Part shown: positions 1-5,642 of the stretch, piece by piece
Layout of the letters: each line of letters opens with the position of its first letter
Numbering within the stretch: position 1 is the stretch's first letter
Source: Rubrobacter sp.
Lineage (GTDB): Bacteria > Actinomycetota > Rubrobacteria > Rubrobacterales > Rubrobacteraceae
Reading direction: 5' to 3'
Length of the DNA stretch: 5,642 bases
Assembly (NCBI GenBank): GCA_020253895.1
Contig: JADDKG010000302.1
Coordinates: 1 to 5,642, forward strand
Notes under the pieces: generated by a model
What the model was told of the DNA's origin: nothing
Databases searched by the model: none
Seen by the model: the letters and a program-made list of their open reading frames with translations, nothing else
Made by a program: the position numbers and the translations under genes

Positions 1-350
1 TCTACTTCTCCGACTCGGGCTGCGGGCTGGACTGGTCGGTGGAGAGCGAGGAGGAGGCTGCGGCCCTGATCCGGGCGCTCCCCGATCTTGGGCTGGGCTG
101 CGGGGTGGTGATCTCCAACCCCCTGCCTCCGGAGGAGCAGCTCGACCCCGCCCTCCACGAGCGGGCGCTGCGCTCGGGGCTGGAGGAGCTGGAGCGGCGC
201 GGCATCTCCGGCAAGGAGGTCACCCCTTTCCTGCTGGAGCACTTCAGGGAGCAGACCGGCGGGGAGAGCCTGCGGGCGAACGAGCGGCTGGTGATCCGCA
301 ACGCCCGGCTCGCCGCCCGCATCGCCCGCCACCTCTCCGGCAGAGGGTGA
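1..350 (+). CDS. psuG: Pseudouridine-5'-phosphate glycosidase, C-terminal part (5' end outside window)
   Basis: The first complete codon is at position 3 and the frame stays open to TGA at 348-350, so about 115 C-terminal residues are visible. PsuG enzymes (IndA family) reversibly cleave the C-C glycosidic bond of pseudouridine 5'-phosphate to uracil and ribose 5-phosphate in the cytoplasm. The visible part follows the family's C-terminal pattern: FYFSDSG near the left edge, a run [10 protein letters not shown], then [14 protein letters not shown] (family: ANPIPxxxxxD), then [14 protein letters not shown] and LTGG-like [10 protein letters not shown], ending in an Asn/Ala-rich helix with [10 protein letters not shown]. 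The catalytic lysine and the metal-binding aspartate of the family lie in the missing upstream part and cannot be checked. The stop overlaps the start of the following kinase by 4 bases, which indicates an operon and translational coupling and supports the pseudouridine assignment of both genes. The C-terminus looks normal in length, with no sign of decay. Confidence 0.9.
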   Translation, partial: YFSDSGCGLDWSVESEEEAAALIRALPDLGLGCGVVISNPLPPEEQLDPALHERALRSGLEELERRGISGKEVTPFLLEHFREQTGGESLRANERLVIRNARLAARIARHLSGRG

Positions 351-1258
351 GCGCCCCCCGCGTCATCGTGGTGGGGGATGTGCTCTACGACATGGTGGCC
401 CGGGTCGAGGGGCCGCTCCCCCTCGGTGCCGACAGCTTCGTCAGGATCCGGGACGCCCCCGGCGGCTCGGCGGCCAACGCCGCCGCCTGGCTGGCCTCCT
501 TGGGCGTGGAGGTCCACCTCGTCGGGAGGGTGGGAGGGGACCCCATCGGCGAGCACCTGGAGGCCGGCCTGCGGGAGGCGGGGGTGAGGGTGCATCTCAC
601 CCGGGACCCCTCGTTGCCCACCGGGCGGGTCTTTGTGCTCGTGGACGGCTCGGGGGAGCGCACCATGATCACCGACCGGGGCGCCGGCGAGGCGCTCGGC
701 CCAAAGGACCTTCCGCCCGGGCTCTTCGTCCCCGGCTCCCACCTGCACCTCACCGGCTACCTCTTCTCCGGCGGTCGCCGGAGGGAGGCCGCCCTCGAGG
801 CCCTACGCCTCGCCCGCCGGGCCGGCATGAGCGTCTCGGTGGACCCCTCCTCGGTGACGCTGCTGCGCTCGGTCGGTCCGGAGCACTTTCTCCGCTGGAC
901 CGCAGGGGCCGACCTCGCCTTCCCCAACCTCCCCGAGGGGGCCCTGCTCTCCGGGCGCGAGGAGCCGGAGGAGGTGGCCGCGGCTCTGCTGGCCCACTAC
1001 CGGGCCGTGGTGCTCAAGCTCGGCCCCGGGGGTGCTCTGTACGCCGACCGGGAGGGGAGGCGCGAGCGGCTGCCCGCGCCCCGCGTCGGGCGGGCGGACG
1101 CCACCGGGGCCGGGGATGCTCTGTGCGCCGGGTTCCTGGCCGCCCGGCTGCGCGGCAAGCCGCCCGGGGAGGCCCTGCGGGAGGGGATCCGGCTCGCCGC
1201 CCGGGTCGTTGGACGCCCCGGCGCCCGCGGGTTTCGCGACGACCGGGGACCGTGCTAA
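347..1258 (+). CDS. psuK: PfkB-family carbohydrate kinase, probable pseudouridine kinase
   Basis: The 303-residue protein is a typical length for PfkB (ribokinase-family) kinases. An N-terminal beta strand [10 protein letters not shown] carries the substrate-contacting Asp11. PfkB signature 1 ([15 protein letters not shown]) is at residues 39-53. An NxxE metal/phosphate motif (N194-LP-E197) follows, then LKLGPGGA at about 224-230, and signature 2 ([13 protein letters not shown]) at 251-263 with catalytic Asp257 in the GAGD anion hole. The start is GTG at 347, inside the stop of the upstream gene (GTGA overlap); an AGAGG directly abuts it, so translation probably depends on coupling to psuG. 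The family covers many sugars and nucleosides, and sequence alone does not fix the substrate. Pseudouridine is inferred from the tight linkage to PsuG, because in known pathways this kinase makes the PsuG substrate. Ribokinase-like or other nucleoside kinase activity is the alternative. The C-terminus is complete. Confidence 0.85.
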   Translation: MSAPRVIVVGDVLYDMVARVEGPLPLGADSFVRIRDAPGGSAANAAAWLASLGVEVHLVGRVGGDPIGEHLEAGLREAGVRVHLTRDPSLPTGRVFVLVDGSGERTMITDRGAGEALGPKDLPPGLFVPGSHLHLTGYLFSGGRRREAALEALRLARRAGMSVSVDPSSVTLLRSVGPEHFLRWTAGADLAFPNLPEGALLSGREEPEEVAAALLAHYRAVVLKLGPGGALYADREGRRERLPAPRVGRADATGAGDALCAGFLAARLRGKPPGEALREGIRLAARVVGRPGARGFRDDRGPC

Positions 1259-1264
1259 CATCAT

Positions 1265-1281
1265 CCTCCCGGCACGGGAGG
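1265..1281 (+). terminator. Perfect 7-bp GC hairpin between the kinase and the GGDEF-EAL gene
   Basis: CCTCCCG (1265-1271), a 3-base loop GCA, then CGGGAGG (1275-1281) form a perfect inverted repeat starting 7 bases after the kinase stop. No T-run follows directly (the next bases are CGGGTGCTCC), so this is not a classic intrinsic terminator, although short-stem, U-poor terminators are reported in high-GC actinobacteria. The 3' arm also holds GGGAGG, the only Shine-Dalgarno-like sequence before the ATG at 1299, but at 17 bases it is too far for normal use. The hairpin could end the psuG-psuK message, limit translation of the next gene, or be chance in GC-rich DNA. Confidence 0.4.
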
Positions 1282-1298
1282 CGGGTGCTCCTCTATAC

Positions 1299-3567
1299 AT
1301 GCGGGCGGCTCACGACAGGGACGGCGCCACGGCGGGAAAGAGAAACCCGGAGCCGGACGACCTGCGCCTGCTGCAGTTTCTGAACTGGGTGGTGCCGCTG
1401 GTCTTTGGCTTCGCCGCGCTCGCCGGGATTGCCGCGGCCCTCTTCTCCGACACGGGGCTTCTCTTCGCGGGTGCGATCCTCCTCGCCTACGGCGGGCTGC
1501 TGCTCGTCGCCCGCCGCCGGGTCGGTGGCGGGGAGCGGGGAGCGGCGGTCGGGATAATCTGCGTCGGTCTGCTGCTCGCGGCCTTGCTCATGTCCGCCGT
1601 CCAGCCCGGCTGGCTGGCCGTGCTCGTGTTGACCCCCCTCATCTCCGTGGCCGTCGCGCTCCCCTACGTGCGGGGCGGGGATCTTCTGCGCCTGATCCTC
1701 CTGGCCTGGCTTACCGTGGTGGTCATGGCGATCCTCAGCCGGACGCTGGAGCCGCTCTCAGAGCCGCCGGGGTGGTTCACGGACGTCTTCACCGCGAGCG
1801 CCCTGGCCGCTGCCACCGCCGTCGTGCTGCTGCTCCTCTGGCAGTTCAGCAGCCGGCTCAACGAGATGCTGGCCCAGACGCGGGCGGCGGAGGAGCGCTA
1901 CGCCCTGGCCGAGCGGGGGGTGAACGACGGCCTGTGGGACTGGGACCTCCGGCGGGATAGGGTCTACTACTCTTCCCGCTGGAAGGCCATGCTGGGCCAC
2001 CGGGAGGACGAGGTCGGGCCGGAACCCGAGGAGTGGTTCGGGCGGTGCACCCGGAGGACCGCAGGCGCCTCCTGGAGGAGGTCGGGGAGCACCTCCGGGG
2101 CCGCCGGGGGCACCTGAACGTCGAGTACCGCATCCGCCACCGGGACGGGACCTACCGCTGGATGCTGACCCGCGGGCTGGCGGTGCGCGACGGGGAGGGC
2201 AACCCGGTGCGGATGGCAGGCTCCCAGACGGACATCACCCGCCGCAAGCAGGCCGAGGAGAAGCTCCTCTACGAGGCCTCGCACGACGCCCTCACCGGCC
2301 TGCCCAACCGCGCCTTCTTTATGGAGCGCCTCGGAGAGGCCCTCCAGAGGTCGCGCTCTGAGGAGGGGTTCCGGCTTGCGGTCCTGTTCGTGGATCTGGA
2401 CCGGTTCAAGATGATCAACGACTCCCTGGGGCACGCGGTGGGGGACAGGCTCCTGGTGGCCGCGGCCGGGAGGCTGAAGGAGTGCCTCCGGCCGCAGGAT
2501 ACGCTGGCCCGGCTCGGGGGCGACGAGTTCACGGTGCTGCTCGAGGGCGTCTCCGGGGAGGAGGCTGCATCGGTCGCCGACCAGCTTCTGGAGCGGCTGC
2601 GGGCCCCCTTCTACCTGGGCGGTCACGAGCTGTTCACGGCGGCGAGCGTGGGGCTCGTGCTCGGCGGGCGCGAGTACGCCAGACCCGAGGATCTCCTGCG
2701 CGACGCGGACATCGCCATGTACCGGGCGAAGGCGCTCGGCGGGGGGAGGAAGGGGATCTTCGAGGCCGGGATGCACACCCGGGCGATGGCGCTCTTCCGG
2801 CTGGAGAACGAGCTGCGGCGAGCTATCGAGCGGGAGGAGTTCACCGCCCACTACCAGCCGATCGTCTCGCTGAAGACCGGCCTGATCGTGGGCTTCGAGG
2901 CGCTGGCCCGCTGGCGGCACCCGGAGCGCGGCCTGGTCCACCCGGACGAGTTCGTCCCGGTGGCCGAGGAGACGGGCCTGATCCTCCCGCTGGAGCTGTC
3001 GGTGCTGCGCGAGGCCTGCGCCCGGCTGGCGGCCTGGCAGAGGGAGTTCCCGGACCACCGGCCGCTGACGGTGAGCGTGAACCTCTCCCGCGACCAGCTC
3101 GTCCGGCCGGAGCTGCCGGAGCAGATAGAGGGTATCCTGCTGGATACCGGTCTGGACGCCCGCTCGCTGCGGCTGGAGGTGACCGAGAGCGCCCTCATGC
3201 AGAACGTGGGCTCGGCGGCCGCCACCCTCTCGCGCCTGCGCGACACATCCGGGTGCACATAGACGACTTCGGGATGGGGTACTCCTCCCTGAGCGTGCTC
3301 CACCAGCTGCCTATAGACGCCCTGAAGGTGGACCGCTCCTTCGTGGGCCGGATGAACGGCGCGGGGGACGACGCGGAGATCGTCCAGACGATAGTCACCC
3401 TGGCCCACAACCTGGGCCTCGACGTGGTGGCCGAGGGGGTGGAGAGAGAGGAGCACCTGGCCCGGCTCCGGAGGTTGGGCTGCGACTACGCCCAGGGGTT
3501 CCTCTTCTCGGAGCCTCTGGACGCTGGAGGGGCCCGCCGGCTCCTCTCCTCCTACCGGCGGTGGTAG
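1299..3567 (+). pseudogene. Membrane-bound PAS-GGDEF-EAL cyclic-di-GMP enzyme, reading frame broken twice
   Basis: Three successive plus-strand frames together encode one protein of about 757 residues. Residues 1-200 (from ATG 1299) hold about six hydrophobic helices at roughly 29-50, 53-71, 82-101, 105-124, 129-147 and 159-182. A PAS domain follows (GLWDWDLRRDRVYYSSRWKA from 211), then a PAC-like end DGTYRWM...GSQTDITRRKQAEEKL. The GGDEF domain begins DALTGLPNR; GGDEF is at 2516-2530, preceded five residues earlier by RPQD, a standard RxxD inhibitory site. The EAL domain has EALARWRHP, SVNLS, VTESAL, IDDFGMGYSSL, ALKVDRSF, VVAEGVE and DYAQGF. Break 1 is near 2045, where one missing G changes WFGRVHPED. 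Break 2 is at about 3245, where about four bases are missing before IRVHIDDFG. As read, translation from 1299 stops at 2117, and the middle frame stops at 3262. With the frame intact it would both make and degrade c-di-GMP in response to a signal sensed by the membrane or PAS part. Real pseudogene or sequencing error cannot be separated here. There is no good ribosome binding site at ATG 1299. Confidence 0.88.
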
Positions 3568-3576
3568 CGGGCCGCT
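3566..3576. repeat. Short palindrome between convergent stops
   Basis: AGCGGGCCGCT is an 11-base palindrome with a one-base centre. It starts within the TAG stop of the GGDEF-EAL gene and fills most of the 11-base gap before the terpene cyclase stop at 3579-3581. It could form a small stem (AGCG/CGCT, loop GGC) on either strand and might act as a weak shared terminator. No T-run flanks it on either side, and the stem is short enough to arise by chance in this GC-rich DNA. Confidence 0.2.
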
Positions 3577-3578
3577 CT

Positions 3579-4559
3579 CTATGAGGAGGCTGCGGTCCCG
3601 ACCCGGTAGCGCGCCGACTCGTAGGTCCAGTCCAGGTTGCCCCGCATCCGGGTCTTGAGCACCGAGACGTAGCGCCGGAGGTTGGCGTCGACCGCCGGCC
3701 CGAAGGAGGGCAGCTCCCTCTCCAGCCGGACGAACCGCCGCACCTCCGCGTTGTACATCCGGGCGGCTTCGGCGGCCGCCTCCCCATCGGAGAGCCGCCG
3801 GTCTTCGCGGAGGACCAGGACCAGGTTGTGCACATCGCCGCGGGAACGCTCCTTGGCCAGCGAGATGATGTCGTTCGCCCAGCAGACCACGTTGTTGGAG
3901 GCTCCGGTCAGGGCGCTCACCACCGGATGCCCCCGGACCTCCGGCGGCAGGTAGATGCCGGAGGTTACCTCTATGAAGTCCGTGTCGACGTGCATCCCAC
4001 CGGTTATGGGACGCATCCGGACGTAGGTCTCCAGGTCAGGCGTGATCCCCCGGGCCCGGTTGGTGGCCTCCCAGAGGGTGGACCCGAAGTGCTCCTCCAC
4101 GGACCTCAGGAAGCGCCGCATCCACAGCGGCGCGGGGACCTTGGGCAGGAGCCGCTCCCGGAGATCCTGCAGCGCCCGCCCAAAAGGCCCATGCCCCTCC
4201 CCGGAGATCCTCCCGGAGAGGATGTCCAGAAAGACGGCATCCAAGGCGGCCAGCCGCTCCGGACGCCGGAAGTACTCCGGGTCGTCGGCGAGATCGTCCC
4301 GCAAAAACATCCAGGCGCACCAGTCGGAGATGAGCCTGAGCTCTTCCCGCCCGGCGTCGGGATGGAAGCGGCCGACCAGCCTCCCGATGTGGGTGTCGTG
4401 GACCATCCGGCGGCCCTCACCCCAGGCGAGCAGCCCGAAGCTCTCCACCCAGCCCACCGTCTCCCGGTGCACCCCGTCGGCATACCGGTTTATGGCCGCG
4501 GGAAAGGGACAGTACAGCCGGGGAGTCCTCCCCCGCCACGCTCCGCTCTCAGAAGACAA
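3579..4559 (-). CDS. Class I terpene cyclase (probable sesquiterpene synthase)
   Basis: The 326-residue protein is full length for single-domain bacterial class I terpene synthases, which ionise a prenyl diphosphate with Mg2+ and cyclise the carbocation. The N-terminus has the family's CPFPAAINRYAD segment (17-28). The Asp-rich motif is RDDLADD (D88, D89, D92, D93) after WCAWMFL. The NSE triad is N229-D230-I-I-S233-L-A-K-E237, followed by RGDVHNLVLVL. R183 in RPITGG lies exactly 46 residues before N229, the expected place of the diphosphate-sensing Arg. The C-terminal Arg-Tyr pair is R317-Y318, 80 residues after E237, preceded by the usual GNLDW. Every key residue of an active enzyme is therefore present. 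The start is TTG at 4559: an in-frame TGA lies four codons upstream, no other start codon precedes the conserved N-terminus, and GAGG sits 7 bases before it. Farnesyl diphosphate is the likeliest substrate from size and family, but geranyl or geranylgeranyl diphosphate cannot be excluded and the product cannot be read from sequence. It converges on the GGDEF-EAL gene and lies downstream of the aldo/keto reductase. Confidence 0.93.
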   Translation of the reverse strand: MSSESGAWRGRTPRLYCPFPAAINRYADGVHRETVGWVESFGLLAWGEGRRMVHDTHIGRLVGRFHPDAGREELRLISDWCAWMFLRDDLADDPEYFRRPERLAALDAVFLDILSGRISGEGHGPFGRALQDLRERLLPKVPAPLWMRRFLRSVEEHFGSTLWEATNRARGITPDLETYVRMRPITGGMHVDTDFIEVTSGIYLPPEVRGHPVVSALTGASNNVVCWANDIISLAKERSRGDVHNLVLVLREDRRLSDGEAAAEAARMYNAEVRRFVRLERELPSFGPAVDANLRRYVSVLKTRMRGNLDWTYESARYRVGTAASS

Positions 4560-4566
4560 GCCTCTT

Positions 4567-4570
4567 CCTC
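4567..4570 (-). promoter_or_regulatory. Ribosome binding site deciding the TTG start of the terpene cyclase
   Basis: On the minus strand GAGG is followed by 7 bases (AAGAGGC) and then TTG. An in-frame TGA (minus strand, 4571-4569) overlaps this site, so no start further upstream is possible. The conserved family N-terminus begins within about 16 codons of the TTG. This makes TTG the only workable start. Confidence 0.65.
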
Positions 4571-4594
4571 AGTGCCCTCCGCCAGACCCGCCCG

Positions 4595-4624
4595 AGTATA
4601 CCCCCACCGCATTCCCCGCGTGAA
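4595..4624 (-). promoter_or_regulatory. Predicted promoter for the terpene cyclase
   Basis: On the minus strand TTCACG (4624-4619, four of six matches to TTGACA) and TATACT (4600-4595, five of six matches to TATAAT) are separated by 18 bases. Transcription would begin near 4588, leaving a leader of about 28 bases before the TTG at 4559 and including its GAGG. The -10 stands out in very GC-rich DNA. This suggests the cyclase can be transcribed separately from the aldo/keto reductase. The call rests on consensus matching only. Confidence 0.45.
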
Positions 4625-4653
4625 GTATTACCCTAAGCTTTAAGGTGACGTGT

Positions 4654-4668
4654 GCCGTGAATCACAGC
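4654..4668. promoter_or_regulatory. Imperfect dyad, possible operator upstream of the terpene cyclase promoter
   Basis: GCCGTGAATCACAGC is a 15-bp dyad with arms GCnGTGA and TCACnGC around a single central base (4661). It lies between the aldo/keto reductase stop and the predicted -35 of the cyclase, about 30 bases upstream of that hexamer, a position suited to an activator or to a roadblock repressor. The GTGA/TCAC half-sites recall those of CRP/FNR-type regulators, but those use a six-base spacer, which is absent here. It could equally be chance or a weak 3' hairpin of the reductase message. Confidence 0.25.
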
Positions 4669-4675
4669 TTCAGCC

Positions 4676-5626
4676 TTACCTCCACCCGAGGGTGGCGAGG
4701 TCGAGACGCTCCTTCTCCTCGGGGGAGAGGGTCCAGCCGAGGGCTCCGGCGTTCTGGCGGGCCTGTTCTCCGTTCTTGGCGCCGGGGATGGGGAGGGTGC
4801 CCTGGGCGAGGAGCCAGTTGAGCGCCACCTGGGCGGGGCTCTTGCCGCGGGGCTCTCCGATCCGGCGCAGGATCTCGACCACCGGCTGCACCCGGCGCAG
4901 GTTGCGCTCTCCGAAGTCCCGGCCCATCCGGCGGACCAGCCCCGAGGGGCGGGAGCCCGGTCCGTACTTGCCGGTGAGCAGCCCCTGGGCCAGCGGGCTG
5001 TAGGAGATCAGGGTGACCCCCAGCTGCCGGCAGGCTTCCAGCGTCCCGTCGGTCTCCGGCGCCCGGTGCAGCAAGCTGTACTCCACCTGGTTGGAGGCGA
5101 GGGGGACCCCGTGGGAGTCCAGCCGCTCATAGGCCCGCCGCATGGCCTCCGCCCCGTAGTTGCTCACCCCCACCCGGCGCGCCTTACCCTCCTTAACCGC
5201 TTCTGCGAGCGCGTCCAGCAGCTTGCCGGGGGCGGGGACGGGGGAGTGCCAGTGGATCTGGTAGAGGTCCACGCTCTCCACCCCCAGCCGCCTGAGGCTC
5301 CCGTCCAGGGCGCCCAGCAGCGAGCGGGGGCTCAGCCTGTAGGGATAGGGGGCGAACTTCGTCGCCAGCACCGGCTGCGCCGGGAGATCCCCCTCCCGCA
5401 GGATGCCCCCGATAATCCGCTCGGACTCCCCGTTGCCGTAGATCTCCGCGGTATCCACCAGCCGGACCCCGGCTGCGAGGCTCTCTCTGAGGGCCGCGGC
5501 CACCTCCGCCCGGCCGTAGCCGGAGCCGTAGCCCCAGAGCCTCCGGGTGCCCCAGGCCCACGCGCCCACCCCCAGGGGCTCTATGCCCAGCCGGGCTGCC
5601 AGGGGGGCTCTCTCGTAGCCGTTCAT
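4676..5626 (-). CDS. Aldo/keto reductase, NADPH-dependent oxidoreductase
   Basis: The 316-residue protein is full length for the aldo/keto reductase (AKR) superfamily, (beta/alpha)8 barrels that reduce aldehydes or ketones with NAD(P)H in the cytoplasm. The catalytic tetrad is visible: D58 and Y63 in RLVDTAEIYGNG, K90 in LATKFAPYP, and H125 in YQIHWHS. Cofactor-site motifs follow: VGVSNYG at 152-158, SNQVEYSLLHR at 178-188, SYSPLAQGLLTGKYG at 208-222, and IPGAKNGEQARQN at 280-292. The wording of LASNQVxYSL, ISYSPLAQGxLTGKY and IPGAKNxEQA, as I recall it, is closest to the cyanobacterial/plastid AKR branch (Arabidopsis At1g06690 type, related to pyridoxal reductase PLR1). This hints at the branch but not the substrate. 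The ATG at 5626 follows a full AAAGGAGG. The terpene cyclase lies 116 bases downstream on the same strand, so action on a terpenoid aldehyde or ketone is possible but only by proximity. Whether a further gene lies upstream is outside the window. Confidence 0.92.
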   Translation of the reverse strand: MNGYERAPLAARLGIEPLGVGAWAWGTRRLWGYGSGYGRAEVAAALRESLAAGVRLVDTAEIYGNGESERIIGGILREGDLPAQPVLATKFAPYPYRLSPRSLLGALDGSLRRLGVESVDLYQIHWHSPVPAPGKLLDALAEAVKEGKARRVGVSNYGAEAMRRAYERLDSHGVPLASNQVEYSLLHRAPETDGTLEACRQLGVTLISYSPLAQGLLTGKYGPGSRPSGLVRRMGRDFGERNLRRVQPVVEILRRIGEPRGKSPAQVALNWLLAQGTLPIPGAKNGEQARQNAGALGWTLSPEEKERLDLATLGWR

Positions 5627-5630
5627 GCCG

Positions 5631-5638
5631 CCTCCTTT
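5631..5638 (-). promoter_or_regulatory. Strong Shine-Dalgarno site of the aldo/keto reductase
   Basis: On the minus strand AAAGGAGG is followed by CGGC and the ATG at 5626-5624. The match to the 16S rRNA 3' end is essentially complete, with a slightly short 4-base spacer. It fixes the ATG as start and predicts efficient translation, unlike the weaker sites of the other genes here. Confidence 0.8.
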
Positions 5639-5642
5639 CTCA

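Noticed and set aside
2..748. Minus-strand open frame of 248 codons opposite psuG and psuK
   Set aside because: It is a compositional shadow of two recognisable plus-strand genes and has no domain of its own.
1032..1298. Extending the GGDEF-EAL protein upstream into the kinase gene
   Set aside because: The upstream stretch is another frame of psuK coding sequence with Pro/Gly/Arg-rich translation. ATG 1299, just before the first membrane helix, is the sensible start.
2036..2050. Programmed ribosomal frameshifting joining the GGDEF-EAL frames
   Set aside because: Neither break has a slippery heptamer, and the second break appears to lack about four bases. Ordinary mutation or sequence error is simpler.
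1967..3058. Long minus-strand open frame of 363 codons opposite the GGDEF-EAL gene
   Set aside because: Its translation is low-complexity, rich in Pro, Gly, Arg and His, and matches no family. The opposite strand encodes clear PAS, GGDEF and EAL motifs, so this is a shadow frame typical of high-GC DNA.
2033..3262. A separate complete gene for a soluble GGDEF protein starting at GTG 2033
   Set aside because: It would begin in the middle of a PAS domain whose first half lies directly upstream in another frame, with no proper ribosome binding site. A frameshift explains it better.
3828..4643. Plus-strand open frame of 271 codons opposite the terpene cyclase
   Set aside because: The minus strand has all terpene cyclase motifs at correct spacing. 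The plus frame gives Pro/Gly-rich sequence without recognisable features.
4654..4668. A CRP-type binding site
   Set aside because: The half-sites resemble TGTGA/TCACA, but the spacer is one base rather than six, so only a generic dyad is reported.
4680..4696. Inverted repeat CCACCC-GA-GGGTGG as a terminator of the aldo/keto reductase
   Set aside because: It lies inside the last codons of the gene, has a two-base loop and no T-run, and is explained by the coding sequence.

Overview
The window is very GC-rich, densely packed DNA with overlapping or nearly abutting genes, GTG and TTG starts next to ATG, and strong G/C preference at third codon positions. This suits a high-GC actinobacterium. 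The bacterial class I terpene cyclase and the general protein style would fit the Rubrobacter lineage, but the genus is an inference and no taxonomic marker gene is present.

Layout. (1) Positions 1-1258, plus strand: the C-terminal end of a pseudouridine-5'-phosphate glycosidase (PsuG) overlaps by 4 bases (GTGA) a complete PfkB-family kinase, most likely pseudouridine kinase (PsuK). Together they would salvage pseudouridine: PsuK phosphorylates it, and PsuG splits the C-C glycosidic bond to give uracil and ribose 5-phosphate. (2) A 40-base gap at 1259-1298 holds a perfect 7-bp GC-rich inverted repeat. (3) Positions 1299-3567, plus strand: a membrane-anchored cyclic-di-GMP enzyme with six predicted membrane helices, PAS, GGDEF and EAL domains. 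Its reading frame is broken twice, in the PAS domain near 2045 and in the EAL domain near 3245. All recognisable catalytic motifs survive, spread over three frames. (4) Positions 3579-4559, minus strand: a complete class I terpene cyclase whose stop lies 11 bases from that of the preceding gene (convergent). (5) Positions 4560-4675: a 116-base gap with a locally AT-rich patch, a promoter-like sequence for the cyclase and a 15-bp imperfect dyad. (6) Positions 4676-5626, minus strand: a complete aldo/keto reductase with a strong ribosome binding site.

The window thus contains three functional blocks: nucleoside salvage, a damaged second-messenger gene, and a terpene cyclase with an oxidoreductase just upstream on the same strand. 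The last two might form a small terpene pathway, but the 116-base gap with its own promoter-like sequence means co-transcription is unproven. I see no tRNA, rRNA, CRISPR array or insertion sequence. No wholly new system is evident. The items most worth following up are the doubly frameshifted GGDEF-EAL gene and the uncharacterised terpene cyclase.
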